From Gracilaria gracilis (lineage: Eukaryota; Rhodophyta; Florideophyceae; Gracilariales; Gracilariaceae), in NCBI GenBank assembly GCA_030374805.1, contig JARGSG010000247.1:186001-250000 (forward strand): DNA of 64,000 bases, given 5' to 3'. Below are positions 20,859-31,270 of the stretch, piece by piece (the first letter of the stretch is position 1; every line of letters begins with the position of its first letter). The notes under the pieces were generated by a model. The model searched no databases and had not been told where the DNA came from. It saw nothing but the letters and a program-made list of their open reading frames with translations. A program made the position numbers and the translations under genes.

Positions 20859-21551
20859 TGATTGTGTCATTTGTGGTACAAGCTTACGGTGAAAAGTGGA
20901 GCTCAGTTAGACAAGGTTCGGCTAATCTGTGTTTATATTTCTACCTGGTGACTGACTGTCCAACGACCATGAATAACTCAACTCAACGCACGTCATGCGA
21001 TTGGAAGCTGCCCCATTAACTCTAGGTGAGCTTAGAACGCAACTGAGGTTTGTTGTCTTCGCGTTTACATGCGTTTACATGCGTGCGATGTAGCTCGTCG
21101 ATAGATGCAGTGCTTGGGACCTCGGGTGAGCACCAGCCGCATTTCCCCCTTCTGTTCATGCCGCAACTTTGTTAGAAGGTTGTTTTCTTAGAAGGCCCAT
21201 CGTGATGCGTTGCAGCGAGAAACACGAGAGAAGTGACCTTGCTCTACATAGCAAAGAAGAGGTCAAGCCCTCTTTTATTGGCAGTCTCATCCACAAGAAG
21301 GTTTCATCTCAAGTTGGCCTCCACGCGCGCTTTGAGCAGAAACTTGCGTGTGCCCTGTTATTCGAGCGGCGTGCAAAATGGAAGAAACCCACACCTCTCT
21401 GCGCTAAGAGAGATACTGCAGACTACTCACGAAGAATAGCTCATTGTTTGGAAGGCTGCTGTGCCTGATGACCTTGTTCCACAGAGAGAGCCCTGCCACT
21501 CACGCGTCGTTTACCATTGTTCCCGGAGTTGCTATGAGCCGCATTCGTTGT
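20859..21551. other. Intergenic, nothing recognised
   Basis: Between the end of the ECM29 remnant and the converging Cys-rich gene. Short frames only. A small direct repeat of TGCGTTTACA occurs near 21060-21080. Confidence 0.5.
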
Positions 21552-22103
21552 TTATCTATGGAAGTAGGCGTTTGGCCTAGTGGTATTCGTGCGCGAGCTC
21601 CTCTTTGTGCGATAGAGTTCTCGGTCACTCACCAAGGTACTGCTAGCATACGAAGCATGTTCCGTTTGAACCGGGAAGTTTGTCTGTTGTGGGTGCTCCA
21701 GCTGTGCAGGCGGCTGTTGGTCTACGCGGGAATCGCCGCTCCAACGACCGAGTGCATGGTAGCTGGGTACGGTTGTGTGGCAAACTACGCAACCAACGCA
21801 TATGTACAAGGTGTTTGCATCGACGTAACAAATGGCAGTACCTTTTGCAGCTCCAGAGGGGCGTTTTTGGCACTTGGAACAGCTTACTACGATGTGGTCT
21901 TGTGGCATCATTCCACAAGCATTGAACACGCCTACGCAGTGCTCTACCGATCCTTCGAGTGATAAGAAAAATGGTCCACAAACTTTGCGTTGTTTCGAAA
22001 GATCAGCGTCACTCACTTGTGTTTCATCCTCTCTTTGTGCAAAATAATCAGTTGTACAGAGTTGCTGTGGCTTGATCTCCTCGTATTTACGTTTGGAGCC
22101 CAT
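21552..22103 (-). CDS. Cys-rich protein of unknown function, copy A
   Basis: 183 residues from ATG 22103 (MGSKRKYEE). The core is CGMMPQDHIVVSCSKCQKRP, then KGTAIC and YICVGCVVC, giving about nine Cys in C-x2-C spacings that suggest a zinc-binding fold. A clear paralogue lies at 41166-41705, sharing VxGPFFxxLxxSV, HIVVSCSxC, the KGTxIC step and LxICVGCxxC. The conserved core and shared MG-K-R start argue that both are real proteins. The C-terminal ~50 residues are unconserved and Gln/Ser-rich. No known family recognised. It lies alone, convergent with the ECM29 remnant. Confidence 0.7.
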   Translation of the reverse strand: MGSKRKYEEIKPQQLCTTDYFAQREDETQVSDADLSKQRKVCGPFFLSLEGSVEHCVGVFNACGMMPQDHIVVSCSKCQKRPSGAAKGTAICYVDANTLYICVGCVVCHTTVPSYHALGRWSGDSRVDQQPPAQLEHPQQTNFPVQTEHASYASSTLVSDRELYRTKRSSRTNTTRPNAYFHR

Positions 22104-23569
22104 GATGCTGTTGAAGTGGCGCAGCGCCCGACGGATAAGCAACGTCGTGAAAGTCAGGGCAACGCAGAGCGAGGGTTGAGATGGTAGTGGTCCCCTGAAC
22201 GGAAAGTGTCGCCAGAGGCGGGTGTGACTCCGATGGCAGCCGGATGCAATAGATTGGGAACGCCCGCGGCGGCCGACGAACACCGTCCGAACTCCGGCGC
22301 GGGGTGTCGCCGAGACGTTGAGAGGTCGTCAATTTATGACACGGCATGAATATCTACGTCGTGTATTTTCGCCTTTTCAATTGTAATAATAATATAAAGT
22401 TACAGTAGTGATGTGGCAGCTCCAAGTACTGGCTCGTGATTGGACAGCGTGCGTTCACGTCATGTGAATCACGCTTGTTGGTCGAAGATATCCTTCACCA
22501 TCATCATGGTGCACCATGATGGTCATGTTGTGCGCCCACATCATTCGAGATCAGCCCTCTCACGACAGACCAACGGGGTCCTGCGCAAGACCTCACCTGT
22601 CTCATCGTTCCTTTTCGCTATAACCGTATTCATTACGAAGAGGGTTACTGCCAGCTTTTTGACGCACCTGTTCAGCTTTTCATTGGGAACTGCTCTGAGC
22701 AGAAAACGCCTGTCGAAGAATGGCAAACGGAAGGATGTGCACAATGCCATCAGCGACCGTCTCAAGGCCTACTCTGTAATCATCAACAAGCAACCTCAAG
22801 TCAGTTCTGGAGTGCGAGTCAAATACACCTGCCTCTTCAAAACATGCACTCCCGCCTTCCGGCGGAAATGAAAGCAAATAGCAGAAAGACCATCTACACC
22901 CGCCGAGCCTACTGAGAATGTGCACACCGAAGACGTACAGGACGTTAATGGACTGGTCGGGCGCCATCCATGCCTCGAGTTACGAGTTCGACCGACTTCG
23001 ACGGACCAAGACGCCACTACAGACCAAGACTTTCTTTTCGTGTGCCTCGCTCCATGCTCCAAAGCTCCATGGTACGTGCGTTCAATTAAAGCGCCTGCCT
23101 TGAAGAAAGGGGCTTTCGCTACTCTTGATTCTTTCCAGTCTTGCCCAAGGGGCAAGACTACTAGAAGAGCAGAGGGGAGAGCATTGAAGCAGCACAAGCC
23201 CCTCGCGTGCAGAGACGCAAGCAAAAAGGCGGTGTTTACTGCTTGGAGTGACTACTCTTTAACTCCCGCGGTAGGCGGGCACTGGCGGCCCTGGCGGGGT
23301 CGTCAGTGTCGCAGAAAAGCGTCCACGTCGAGGGGTGCAGGAGACGTTCACTACCGGATGAGAGCACGACGGTAATCAACGACCTTCTGAAACTCTGGCA
23401 GTCAACAACAGTCGCAACTCGCCCCATCGCACAATAAATACAGCCCGAAGAGACACAAAATAACCGCCTACAAATCTCCCCATATCTCCCACTTTCTCCT
23501 ATACCTTATCAATCCACATCGCGACGATCCAGGTGCGCATACGGGGACGGCTGCACCCAAAGGAAGTAA
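22104..23569. other. Mostly unassigned region with a weak + strand frame and an 18-bp palindrome
   Basis: Contains a perfect 18-bp palindrome at 22503-22520 (ATCATGGTGCACCATGAT). A + strand frame runs 22440-23375, interrupted once by TGA at 22869; the text around the stop is hydrophilic with no known domain. It may be a small lineage-specific gene or chance. Nothing else can be supported. Confidence 0.35.
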
Positions 23570-25250
23570 TCCACAAGACTTCTCTCTCTCTATAGGTATC
23601 CCAGCCTAGCTAGCTACGACTGGACTTTCCTCTTAGCAAAGAATGTCCTTTCCTTCTCATGCGTGTCCCCCGCAGCCTGTTGGTCAGTGCTCACGACGCT
23701 CAAGGACGCCAAACTGGACAGGCTAGACATTGAGTTCTTTCAAACAAGAAACTCTGCTCATCCTTCAGATGAAGCTCTCTTTGCAGCCACTGCAGCCGCA
23801 TTGCATGTTATCACAAACACAAATCCTGTTCATTTACATCTTCTTCGTCCGGCCGTGATGAGGAAATGCCACAGCCTCCAATGTTGTCGTTATACCGCAT
23901 GGCATCTACCTGGAGTTGGAAATAGCCCAGATCTTCAGCTCGGGGAAATTGTCGGTCAAAATCGAACGACCACTATCTGCCTGACTGTCGCTGAGGCCCG
24001 CTTACTTACAAAGGTACCCCTGAAATGGTTGGCACTTGGATCCTTTCGTCGTTTTCCGAAAGAACAGGTTTACATCGTATTGAAGAAGTTGTTGGAGGGC
24101 TTTGGAGACACGCTCACTGAAATATGGTTGTTTGGCTCCGAGGATGCCGCACATAACGCCATTCTGGACGCTCTGGACTCATTGAAGAACTTGAAACATA
24201 TGCGAGTAGCCACGAACAAGGATAATTCACCAACCAGTGGTGACCCCAACATGTTTCTATTGCGTTTACTCTCTGAGCATCACTACAAACGGATATCTCT
24301 GAAAACTTTAATTGCTGGCGATAGACAGCACCTGCGGTTTGGACAAGTAGAACACATCGGAGTTTCGGGCAGTGTAGTTCAGTTCACCGGCATGTGTTTC
24401 TCTCCTCTGCATTATGTCGAAGCGCGTGGAATAAGTCATATTGAGTTCCGGATACATGAGATGTCTTTTCTAGCCATGGAAGCTTTAGATGAAACTGCTC
24501 TTTTCCCAGATCTTGAAGCAATCTGCATCACGTGCAATGCCCTTGGCATTCCGGTAGAGCAAAGAGGTTCTAGAATGTCACCCGTGCTATATAAGATCAG
24601 CAGTCTTCAAGTTGGAGAGAATGTTTTCCCACCAGCTAATGATGATGCTGTATATTCCTTGAAGGACAGCGATATTTCGTACATTATACGGAATTGCGTC
24701 AATATTCAAGTGTTTGAGGCAAGGTACGAACTAGCCAATGTTCTTATGCTAGGGTCGCTTGTGAGCGGTCTAAAGCAGCTTAAAAGAGATCGATGTTTGG
24801 GAACTTGTGCCAGATCACTGCGCTTTTCTACCATCTTTCACCCAAACGGAAGTGATGGTCTCAAAGAAAATCATGACGGACTTGCTGAAGTCGGAAGCAG
24901 CATTATCTCGGTTGTCTTTTACCAGAATCTATGTCACGGTAGATGTATATGTGGAGGTGCTCAAGAGATTTGGGCGCTCTTTGGACTACTTGCAGCTACC
25001 TCTAACCTCTTCATACCCAAGGTCATCTGATAAGAGTCAAGAGGTTGAACTGAGGTATTCTGATGATGATGCCAAATGTGTGCTCAGAGCGATTCCTGTT
25101 CACTGCGAGCGACTACGGCTGATCAATCTAAGCCGCGGTGCACCTACGGAATCCAACTTGAAGACTGGGCTTCTCAGTGACGTGGCTTCCGAGGTGAAGG
25201 CGGCCATGCGGAAGAAGAGAGGGGTCAAGTCTCTCAAGGTTTATTTGTAG
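23570..25250 (+). pseudogene. LRR-like hypothetical protein gene with one frame change
   Basis: A long frame from 23570 (no ATG; 23663 is a GTG) gives about 450 residues with scattered leucine-rich strands such as LPLKWLALGSF, LKNLKHMRV and GLKQLK. A second frame continues from about 24785 to 25250 (VPDHCAFLPSF ... KVYL). A single extra A in the AAAA run near 24783 would account for the change, since LKQLKEIDVWELVPDH reads naturally across it. The layout resembles F-box/LRR substrate-receptor proteins without a visible F-box. The start is unclear: CCCCGCAG just before 23675 could be a 3' splice site. No close family named. Confidence 0.5.
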
Positions 25251-25408
25251 CGAAAGAAGTTCCAGTCAGTATTGGCTTAAGCAGTCGATTCCGTTCTTGT
25301 GTCATGCTCCCATGTGTGGATTGATTTCACCGAGAACGCACGGTTGTACTCATCGCTTCTCTTTTTCAGTATCATTCCCTACTTTGTATGGGTATGTTGA
25401 AAACTTCA

Positions 25409-25937
25409 CTACTGAATCCCGTATCGATTCAGAGCGCGTTTTTGTCCATTCATGTCGGTAAGTACAAGCTCTGCCATTTGCTTAATTTCTTCGAAGGATT
25501 GATCGAAATGAATAGGCTCCGGGTACAATGTGATACTTCAACCAAAGCTTAAGCGCTTGAGTCTGATTTTCAAAGCGCTCAAGCCAATTCGTGTGCAATG
25601 AGTAAAACGCATGTTGTCCGGTATTGACGTCGCTTATCACGAACGCAGGATCATCTGCTAGTGCAATTACATCATTGGCCGTCTGTGCGCATCCTAAATC
25701 AGTTGGTAAGAAGGCGGTGATGGTTTGTGTGTCAAGAAAGGATTTGACGGGAGGCACAAGTTCGACCAAAGAGCGAAAGACGTCGAAATCCCATGGATCA
25801 GTGTCGAAACGATTGTCGGTATCGTCACCATGTCCACGAATAAGATCCCACACTGAAGGGTCCGAGTCGCGTTCTATTCCGCTGCATACGAAGAACGTGA
25901 GGTGCAAGGTAAGGAGCTCAAGGATTGGTGGTGGCAT
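25409..25937 (-). pseudogene. Secreted fasciclin (FAS1)-domain protein, truncated
   Basis: Starts at ATG 25937 with a signal-peptide-like stretch (MPPPILELLTLHLTFFVCSG). The FAS1 H1 motif is ITAFLPTDLG and the H2 motif is LKYHIVPG. FAS1 domains mediate adhesion in the cell wall or matrix. In the current frame translation stops at 25482 just after H2. The next frame continues with FDQSFEEIKQMAELVLTDMNGQK to a TAG at 25409, which looks more like FAS1, so a 1-nt lesion near 25527 is likely. Even so, the domain lacks its last strands. Confidence 0.6.
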
Positions 25938-26088
25938 GACGAGGTCAGAGTTACTGAACGATGAGCGGCCGGAATATATCACTAGTCATGGCGACAAATA
26001 TCGTTCGCTATTCTGGCGTTCGAGCAAGAGGTAAAGGTGGAAAGAGCGCTTGCTGGAGGTTGCAATGCAAAGCAAACCGATTTTAGTA

Positions 26089-27411
26089 TTAGTTACGACG
26101 CCTCGGCTTCTTCTTCTCGGGACTGTTGGTGCTGCTTCCCCTCGAACTTGTACTAGAGCGGTTGACGGCTGCGTTTGGGTCCCTTTTCTCGGGACTGTTG
26201 GCGCTACTCTCTCTCGAACTACTACCAGAGCGGCTGACGGCTGCGTTTGGGTCCCTTTTCTCTGGACTGTTGGTGTTACTCCCTTTCGAACTTCCACTAG
26301 AGCTGCTGACGGTTGCGTTTGGGTCCTTCTTCTTCAATTCTTTTTTATAATGGCGTTTCCTTGACTTCTCCCTGTCTATTTTGGAGCAAACCTCCGCCAC
26401 CTTTGCCTTCAGCAACTCTATCTCTTCGTCTTTCGAACGCAGAGATTCGTCTTTCAAACGGAGAGATTCGTCTTTCGAACGCAGAGATTCGTCTTTCAAA
26501 CAGAGAGATTCGTCTTTCGAACGCAGAGATTCGTCTTTCGAACGCAGAGATTCGTCTTTCGAACGCAGAGATTCGTCTTTCAAACGGAGAGATTGAGAAA
26601 TTTCATCCAGTGGTTCTGACGCCTTTGGACGGTTGAACAGAGTGCTTGGCTTGTGAGAGCCAAACGGGCCAGGATCGGAAGTTTCATCCCCACGCTGAAT
26701 GGACGGGGGACCGAATTTGCCAGTTTCTGGGTTCTTCCTGTAACGTTCAACTCTTGTATCCCGATTTTTTTTGTCCCTACGTTTGACATCTCTATGAACA
26801 ATGAAGTACTCTTTTATGCCTGCCTTTTCATATTCTCCAACTTTGGTGACTGTGTCAGTGGTTTCATTCGTACTGGTGATCTCCAATGCACATTCAGGAG
26901 CCGTGTTGAGAGGATGAGTGATTTTCTGTGAGTTGGGAGACAGCTCGAGTCGTTGTTCTTGTGTCAGGGAAGGACCTGTACTAAGATCGGGTCTGCGGAC
27001 GCGATTAGTACGAGAGGATGCCGACGATGACGGAGATGCAGATGGAATAGCGGTGGCTGCTTGTGCAACTGGTGGATGTGATATTTCACCTTTGATATAT
27101 CGCGCAGTTGCGGTATTTTGCAAATACCTGCTTATGTTTTCGTGCTCGTCATCCGCCATCGGTAGCGCGACGAGAATACCGTCAACGAATTCGTACGAGC
27201 CGAACACGGAAGGATCGATTTGAAGGTATTGTTCGAGTGAGCAAGGTGTGAGATGCAGGGCGCCTATTTTGTTGTCCAGAGGATAGTGTGGGGATGTATG
27301 AGACGCAAGTTGAGCCGAAACTTCGGCAGGTTGCGAAGGGGAAGGAGAATCTTTGCTGACCGCCGAGTCAGGCGGCGACCGAGGCGGTGTTGCATGGGAA
27401 GAATGAGACAT
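26089..27411 (-). CDS. Uma2-family (DUF820) PD-(D/E)XK nuclease-like protein with repeat tail
   Basis: 440 residues. Residues ~55-235 match Uma2-type restriction-endonuclease-like proteins: YSLEQYL-like CSLEQYLQIDP, then YEFVDGILVALP, RRPDLS, CALEITSTNETTDTVTKV and EYEKAGIKEYFIVHRD. The acidic D/E-x-K residues of the fold are visible. Uma2 proteins are abundant in cyanobacteria, so transfer from bacteria is plausible. The tail is eukaryote-like. It has 8-9 heptads of LRSKDES (a predicted coiled coil, from a 21-bp minisatellite), a basic region, then three ~23-residue repeats around NSPEKRDPNAAV. The frame is intact with an ATG start and TAA stop. Function in the cell unknown. Confidence 0.8.
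   Translation of the reverse strand: MSHSSHATPPRSPPDSAVSKDSPSPSQPAEVSAQLASHTSPHYPLDNKIGALHLTPCSLEQYLQIDPSVFGSYEFVDGILVALPMADDEHENISRYLQNTATARYIKGEISHPPVAQAATAIPSASPSSSASSRTNRVRRPDLSTGPSLTQEQRLELSPNSQKITHPLNTAPECALEITSTNETTDTVTKVGEYEKAGIKEYFIVHRDVKRRDKKNRDTRVERYRKNPETGKFGPPSIQRGDETSDPGPFGSHKPSTLFNRPKASEPLDEISQSLRLKDESLRSKDESLRSKDESLRSKDESLCLKDESLRSKDESLRLKDESLRSKDEEIELLKAKVAEVCSKIDREKSRKRHYKKELKKKDPNATVSSSSGSSKGSNTNSPEKRDPNAAVSRSGSSSRESSANSPEKRDPNAAVNRSSTSSRGSSTNSPEKKKPRRRN
26112..26335 (-). repeat. Three 69-bp coding repeats in the Uma2-like gene
   Basis: Three diverged units of about 69 bp encode NSPEKRDPNAAV followed by a Ser-rich segment. The repeats keep the frame. Confidence 0.75.
26424..26595 (-). 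repeat. 21-bp minisatellite encoding LRSKDES heptads
   Basis: About eight units of a 21-bp repeat (core GATTCGTCTTTCGAACGCAG on the + strand) with a few third-position and Arg/Leu variants. The 7-residue product fits a coiled coil, and copy number may vary between strains. Confidence 0.85.
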
Positions 27412-27826
27412 GGAGCGGCTGTTTTAACGCAGTGACATACACCGTTGAGTGACTGCGGTCGAAAGGAGTGCTAGTCAAAAATGGTCTCGATGGTCGCGAG
27501 ACAGATGGCTGGCGAATCTTGCGAGAGCCCACGAGCGAAGATTTTGAGCTGAGCATTTTTTGTTGATTTACATCATAAATGCACGGATGATGGATGCAGC
27601 CTGCCCGCCCCAGAACTGCTTCACCCTCGTTCGCTCGGCGCCTTCTTGGTCTTACCGGTGAAGGGCGATAGGATAGGGCGATCCTACAAGCATCGTCTTG
27701 CGTGAGAAAGCTTTTCAAAATGAGAGCCTATTCGTCCCGGAACGCCTGTGATCTCGCAGCTCTTCGCCTCGCTTATCACCAAAGGCTTGTGCGCCTCCTT
27801 GGTCACATACACACGCCCCATCCCCA
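27412..27826. other. Short intergenic region between divergent genes
   Basis: About 415 bp between the starts of the Uma2-like gene (-) and AP-3 mu (+). Probably a shared promoter region; no clear motif is seen. Confidence 0.4.
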
Positions 27827-28417
27827 ATGATCCGCAGCATTCTTATCTTGAACCCGGCTTCCGAGGTTTTGATCGAGAAGCATTACCGAGGCAAATTGCC
27901 ACGAACCGATCTATCAGCAACCCTGCCGCTCTTGTCGACAGCAAAAGGTGCACAGATCAACCTGCATATGAATGGCTAAACTCTCGTTGCAACAACATTA
28001 ACTGATACCAACCCCATGTTCATGTCACAGTTTCTCACATCTCGTGCGGAGACTTTTGTGGACTACTTTGGCGAGATAGATGAACACGCCATCAAGGATA
28101 ACTTCGTCACAGTGTATGAACTTCTTGATGACATGCTGGAGGAGCTGATATCACCACCTTCTATGCTCAATCGAGTGTTTGAACAGCTTGGAGCTGGAGC
28201 TGCTGTCCGTACGAATCCTCCATCGCGTTTCTCTTGGCGACGCGGAAACGTATCGTACGCGCAGAATGAGATATTTGTGGATGTAATCAAAGCAATTGAC
28301 GCTACGTTTGAAGCTGCGCACCGCAGTCTATCCCACTTGTTGGTATCGAGTGTTGTTCAGGTCAACAGAGATTCTCGTGTAGTGACGTTATCGTCTGTGA
28401 GGATTTTAGCTCGCTGA
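27827..28417 (+). pseudogene. AP3M: AP-3 complex subunit mu, N-terminal part, interrupted
   Basis: Starts at ATG 27827 with MIRSILILNPASEVLIEKHYRG, like AP-3 mu (MIHSLFLINSSGDIFLEKHW). It continues with VDYFGEIDEHAIKDNFVTVYELLDDMLEE, then ELISPPSMLNRV (human ELIKPPTILRSV) and WRRGNVSYAQNEIFVDVIKAID. AP-3 sorts cargo from endosomes and Golgi to vacuole or lysosome; mu binds tyrosine signals. An in-frame TAA at 27977 interrupts the longin-like N-terminal domain with the same frame resuming after it. The frame ends at 28417, just inside the mu-homology domain; the signal-binding part is not recognisable downstream. Likely a pseudogene fragment. Confidence 0.75.
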
Positions 28418-28753
28418 GCATTGATCCAGACAGATCCACTAGAATGCTCATCTTTATGATGAGGTGTTCTATGATACGTCGTTGTACGTATGAAGTTCAT
28501 CTCTTGCTGACAATACGACTCTTTAGTCTTACAATCATGCAGATTGGGCACTGCCTATATAAAGAGGATGTCAGCTCGAAGAACAACAACGATTTTCTTG
28601 GTTCTCTGTGGCATGGGGCGCCATCTTTAGCTGTTGTTTCTGGCGACGAAGATTTCTGGTCTTGCACCGAACTCTTTTCGGTCGCGGATAACGCTTTGCT
28701 TACTGTCGCCAGTTGATCTCTAGGTTAAGACGGCGAAGTATTTTGAGAAAGCC
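28418..28753. other. Downstream remnant region of AP-3 mu, no gene supported
   Basis: Possibly degenerate 3' part of AP-3 mu. A sequence resembling a small intron (GTACGTATGA near 28487 to CATGCAG near 28540) is visible. No protein match beyond it. Confidence 0.3.
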
Positions 28754-30449
28754 ATGGCTTCCAGTGTCATCTTTGCTTTACGTCTGCGATCTTGGAATTG
28801 CACAGCAGGTATCAGAAGGGCTCTATGTCTCGCTGTCATATACGTTTTATTTATGGTAGCAATCGCTGAAGGCAGCAGGAGCCCGTGGCACTTGCAGCGA
28901 ATCGTACAGAGAAATGCTCTAACTCGAGAGCAGATTGAGAGCGGAGCGACGGCCTTTAGTATGGCATCGATTTCACAAAGACCAGTGAATGTGTACGTGC
29001 TGGACAGCGGCATTCGGAGGACGCACAAGGAATTCGACGACAACAGAGCGATTGTAGGTCCCAACATCCGCAGTCCGGGGAAGAGCGCGGCAGACTGCAA
29101 TGGGCATGGAACTCACGCAGCTGCACTGGCAGTCGGAACACGGAGCGGGGTTGCAACAAAAGCAAGAGCAATAGCTGTAAAAGGTGCTTGATTGCAAGGA
29201 GAAAGAATCCTGTGCTGATATCCTCACTGAGATGGAATGGGTGGCCAGAGATAGTTTGGTCCGACGTCGACGAGGAGAGCGGTCGGTTTTGGTCATGTCT
29301 GTTGGATCTACTAGTGGCGCATGTTCTGATACGGTTGAGGCGGCACGAAAGTTGTGGAATGCAGGGGTGTTCATTGCAGCTGCTGCTGGTAATCGAAAGG
29401 GGGACGCGTGCGATTTGTATCCCGCTCAGAGCGAACACGCGGTGGCTGTGGGGGCGGTGGACAGCGAGGACAAGCTTTATGTGAAGAATAACCTAGGTTC
29501 TTGCGTGGACTTGTTTGCACCGAGGGTTGACATCTGGTCTGCTGGTGCGATCGATTCGGACACGGAGATGGAGGTGAAGTCCGGTACAAGCATGGCTACT
29601 CCTCTTGTGGGTGGAACGGCGGCTTTGCTTCTCGGTGTTCGATCGTCGCTGTCGGCGGATCAGGTGCAAGAGGTGCTGATTTCTTCCAGTACGAAGAACA
29701 AGGTGCTGGAAAGGGATGGAAAGGTGATTACGCTGACTAAGAACCGTCTGCTGTACGCACCGTGGAGCCGGTTGTTTGTGGATATAAAGATGAATGGCGA
29801 CTTGGAGGAGGAGAAAAACAAGAGAAGCAATGACAGAGTTGGATTGTCTGCGAAGATTGGTGCGGGCGAAAACTCAAGCTGGTCTTTTCTATCTGTTTCG
29901 TTGACGTTGACACCTGGTGTTTCCCCGGCAATTACGTACTCTACGACGCAAATTAAACGGTCTCTTGCGGGACTGACTGGAGTGAAAGCGCAGTCGATTG
30001 TGGTACGACGCGCTAGGGGGGTGAGGTTGCATTCCAATGAATCGGAACCAGAACAGGTTGGTTTGGTGTTTTATATACCGACGCATACAAAATAGGCGAG
30101 TTTGTATGCGTCGCGAATCAAGCACACGATCGCGAGTGGGAGACTGCGCGCAAACAGTTTTGAAAATGTGACGGCAGCGTCAGTGGATGAGGCTGTGAGA
30201 CAGAATGTCACTCTGCCGCAAGTCGCTTCTGAGGCGATTGAAGAGCTTGGCAGTAGAAGTGGGGATGAAGAGCGCGGTGTGAATATGGGGACGTTTGGAA
30301 AGACAGTGATGGTCATGTTGGGTGTGGTGGTGGTTGTGATATTGACGTACAGTGCGTACTTTTTCGAAGTGTGTCGAGTATGTCAAGTGTTTCGAGCGCG
30401 AATTAGGCGACGGGATGAGGATGAAGCGATCATGGTGACAACAGTGTGA
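28754..30449 (+). pseudogene. Membrane-anchored subtilisin-like serine protease, interrupted
   Basis: Start ATG 28754 with a signal-anchor (ALCLAVIYVLFMVAIAEG). All S8 catalytic motifs are present: Asp in VYVLDSGI, His in NGHGTH, the oxyanion Asn in AAAAGN and Ser in SGTSMATP. A frame change by one base in AAAAGG near 29181 splits His from Ser; the text across it (AVKVLDCKEKE) fits the usual VRVLDC of the family. After an in-frame TAG at 30093 the same frame resumes and ends with a basic/acidic juxtamembrane stretch, a single TM helix (VMLGVVVVVILTYSAYFF) and a short tail ending in TGA. So the ancestral product was a type I membrane protease. It overlaps MPDU1's 3' flank. Confidence 0.78.
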
Positions 30450-30560
30450 CAGTGAATAGTTTTGTGATGCACCTACATTTACAGCTACAGGCGCTACTCG
30501 GACTCTTTTTACCTTCTCCCCGGGCAAAGGTTTGGGGGCAATGTAGTTGTAGTAAATGGT

Positions 30561-31133
30561 TTAAAAGGCGATTGTGCCGTTGAGAGTGGCCGACGCCAGG
30601 TAGCCGAGAAGAATGTAGAGGCTGTCCACATCCTGCACAGTGGTAAAGATTCGCGCAAGCGCACCCAGGAAGATGCCCCAGCAGGTGAAGATGCCGAGCG
30701 CGCCCGCAGATTTGTTGACGTAGTTGGCGTAGATCTGTGGGGGTACGCCCAACACAACGACCATGACATTTCCAAGCGTCATGAGCTGCAGAACGGAGAG
30801 CGGGAAATACGCACTGCACATGAACGCAAGCGCGATGGCATACGCAACAATGATGAAGAGCCCCTTTGTCGGCGTGCCAGAATACATGAAGAACAGATAC
30901 AAGATGACATAGTTCTGAAGGATGAGCTCAAAGAAGTCGTCATACGTCGACGGCGGATAGTTTTAACGAAAGTGAGCGGCAAGATTGTAGATGTAGCCAA
31001 ACGACTTGACGAGAGATGTGGACACGGTGAGTCCGGCAACGGATCGTTTCGACACGATGGTGGCGATCTGCGGCAACTTGATGAGCCCCACAAACAGCAC
31101 GATGCCGAAACCAATGGCCAGCACCAGCCGCAT
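30561..31133 (-). pseudogene. MPDU1: MPDU1-like PQ-loop protein (dolichol-phosphate-mannose use)
   Basis: Starts at ATG 31133 (MRLVLAIGFGIVLF). It contains two PQ-loop repeats, VGLIKLPQIATIVSKRSVAG and LGVPPQIYANYVNKSAGALG, then FLGALARIFTTVQDVDS (human FGGSLARIFTSIQETGD) and ATLNGTIAF. MPDU1 is an ER membrane protein needed to use Dol-P-Man and Dol-P-Glc in glycan and GPI assembly. An in-frame TAA at 30963-30965 interrupts HFR-NYPPSTY. The final TAA at 30561 falls where family members continue, and the same frame beyond it reads TIYYNYIAPKPLPGEKVKRV, a typical lysine-rich ER tail. It therefore probably has two in-frame stops. Confidence 0.78.
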
Positions 31134-31270
31134 GTGCCCGTTCTGTTCATGCCGAGTGCAATGCGCCGCCTTGTATCATCACCCGGTATGTGTATGTAAA
31201 AGAAAAATAGAAAGCTACTAGTTTGAACTAGCATCCGGCGACTGCGTCGTGGTGACGACGAGAGGGTTAA

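Noticed and set aside
22440-23375. A single protein spanning the TGA at 22869
   Set aside because: The text on either side is hydrophilic with no family match, so continuity cannot be supported.
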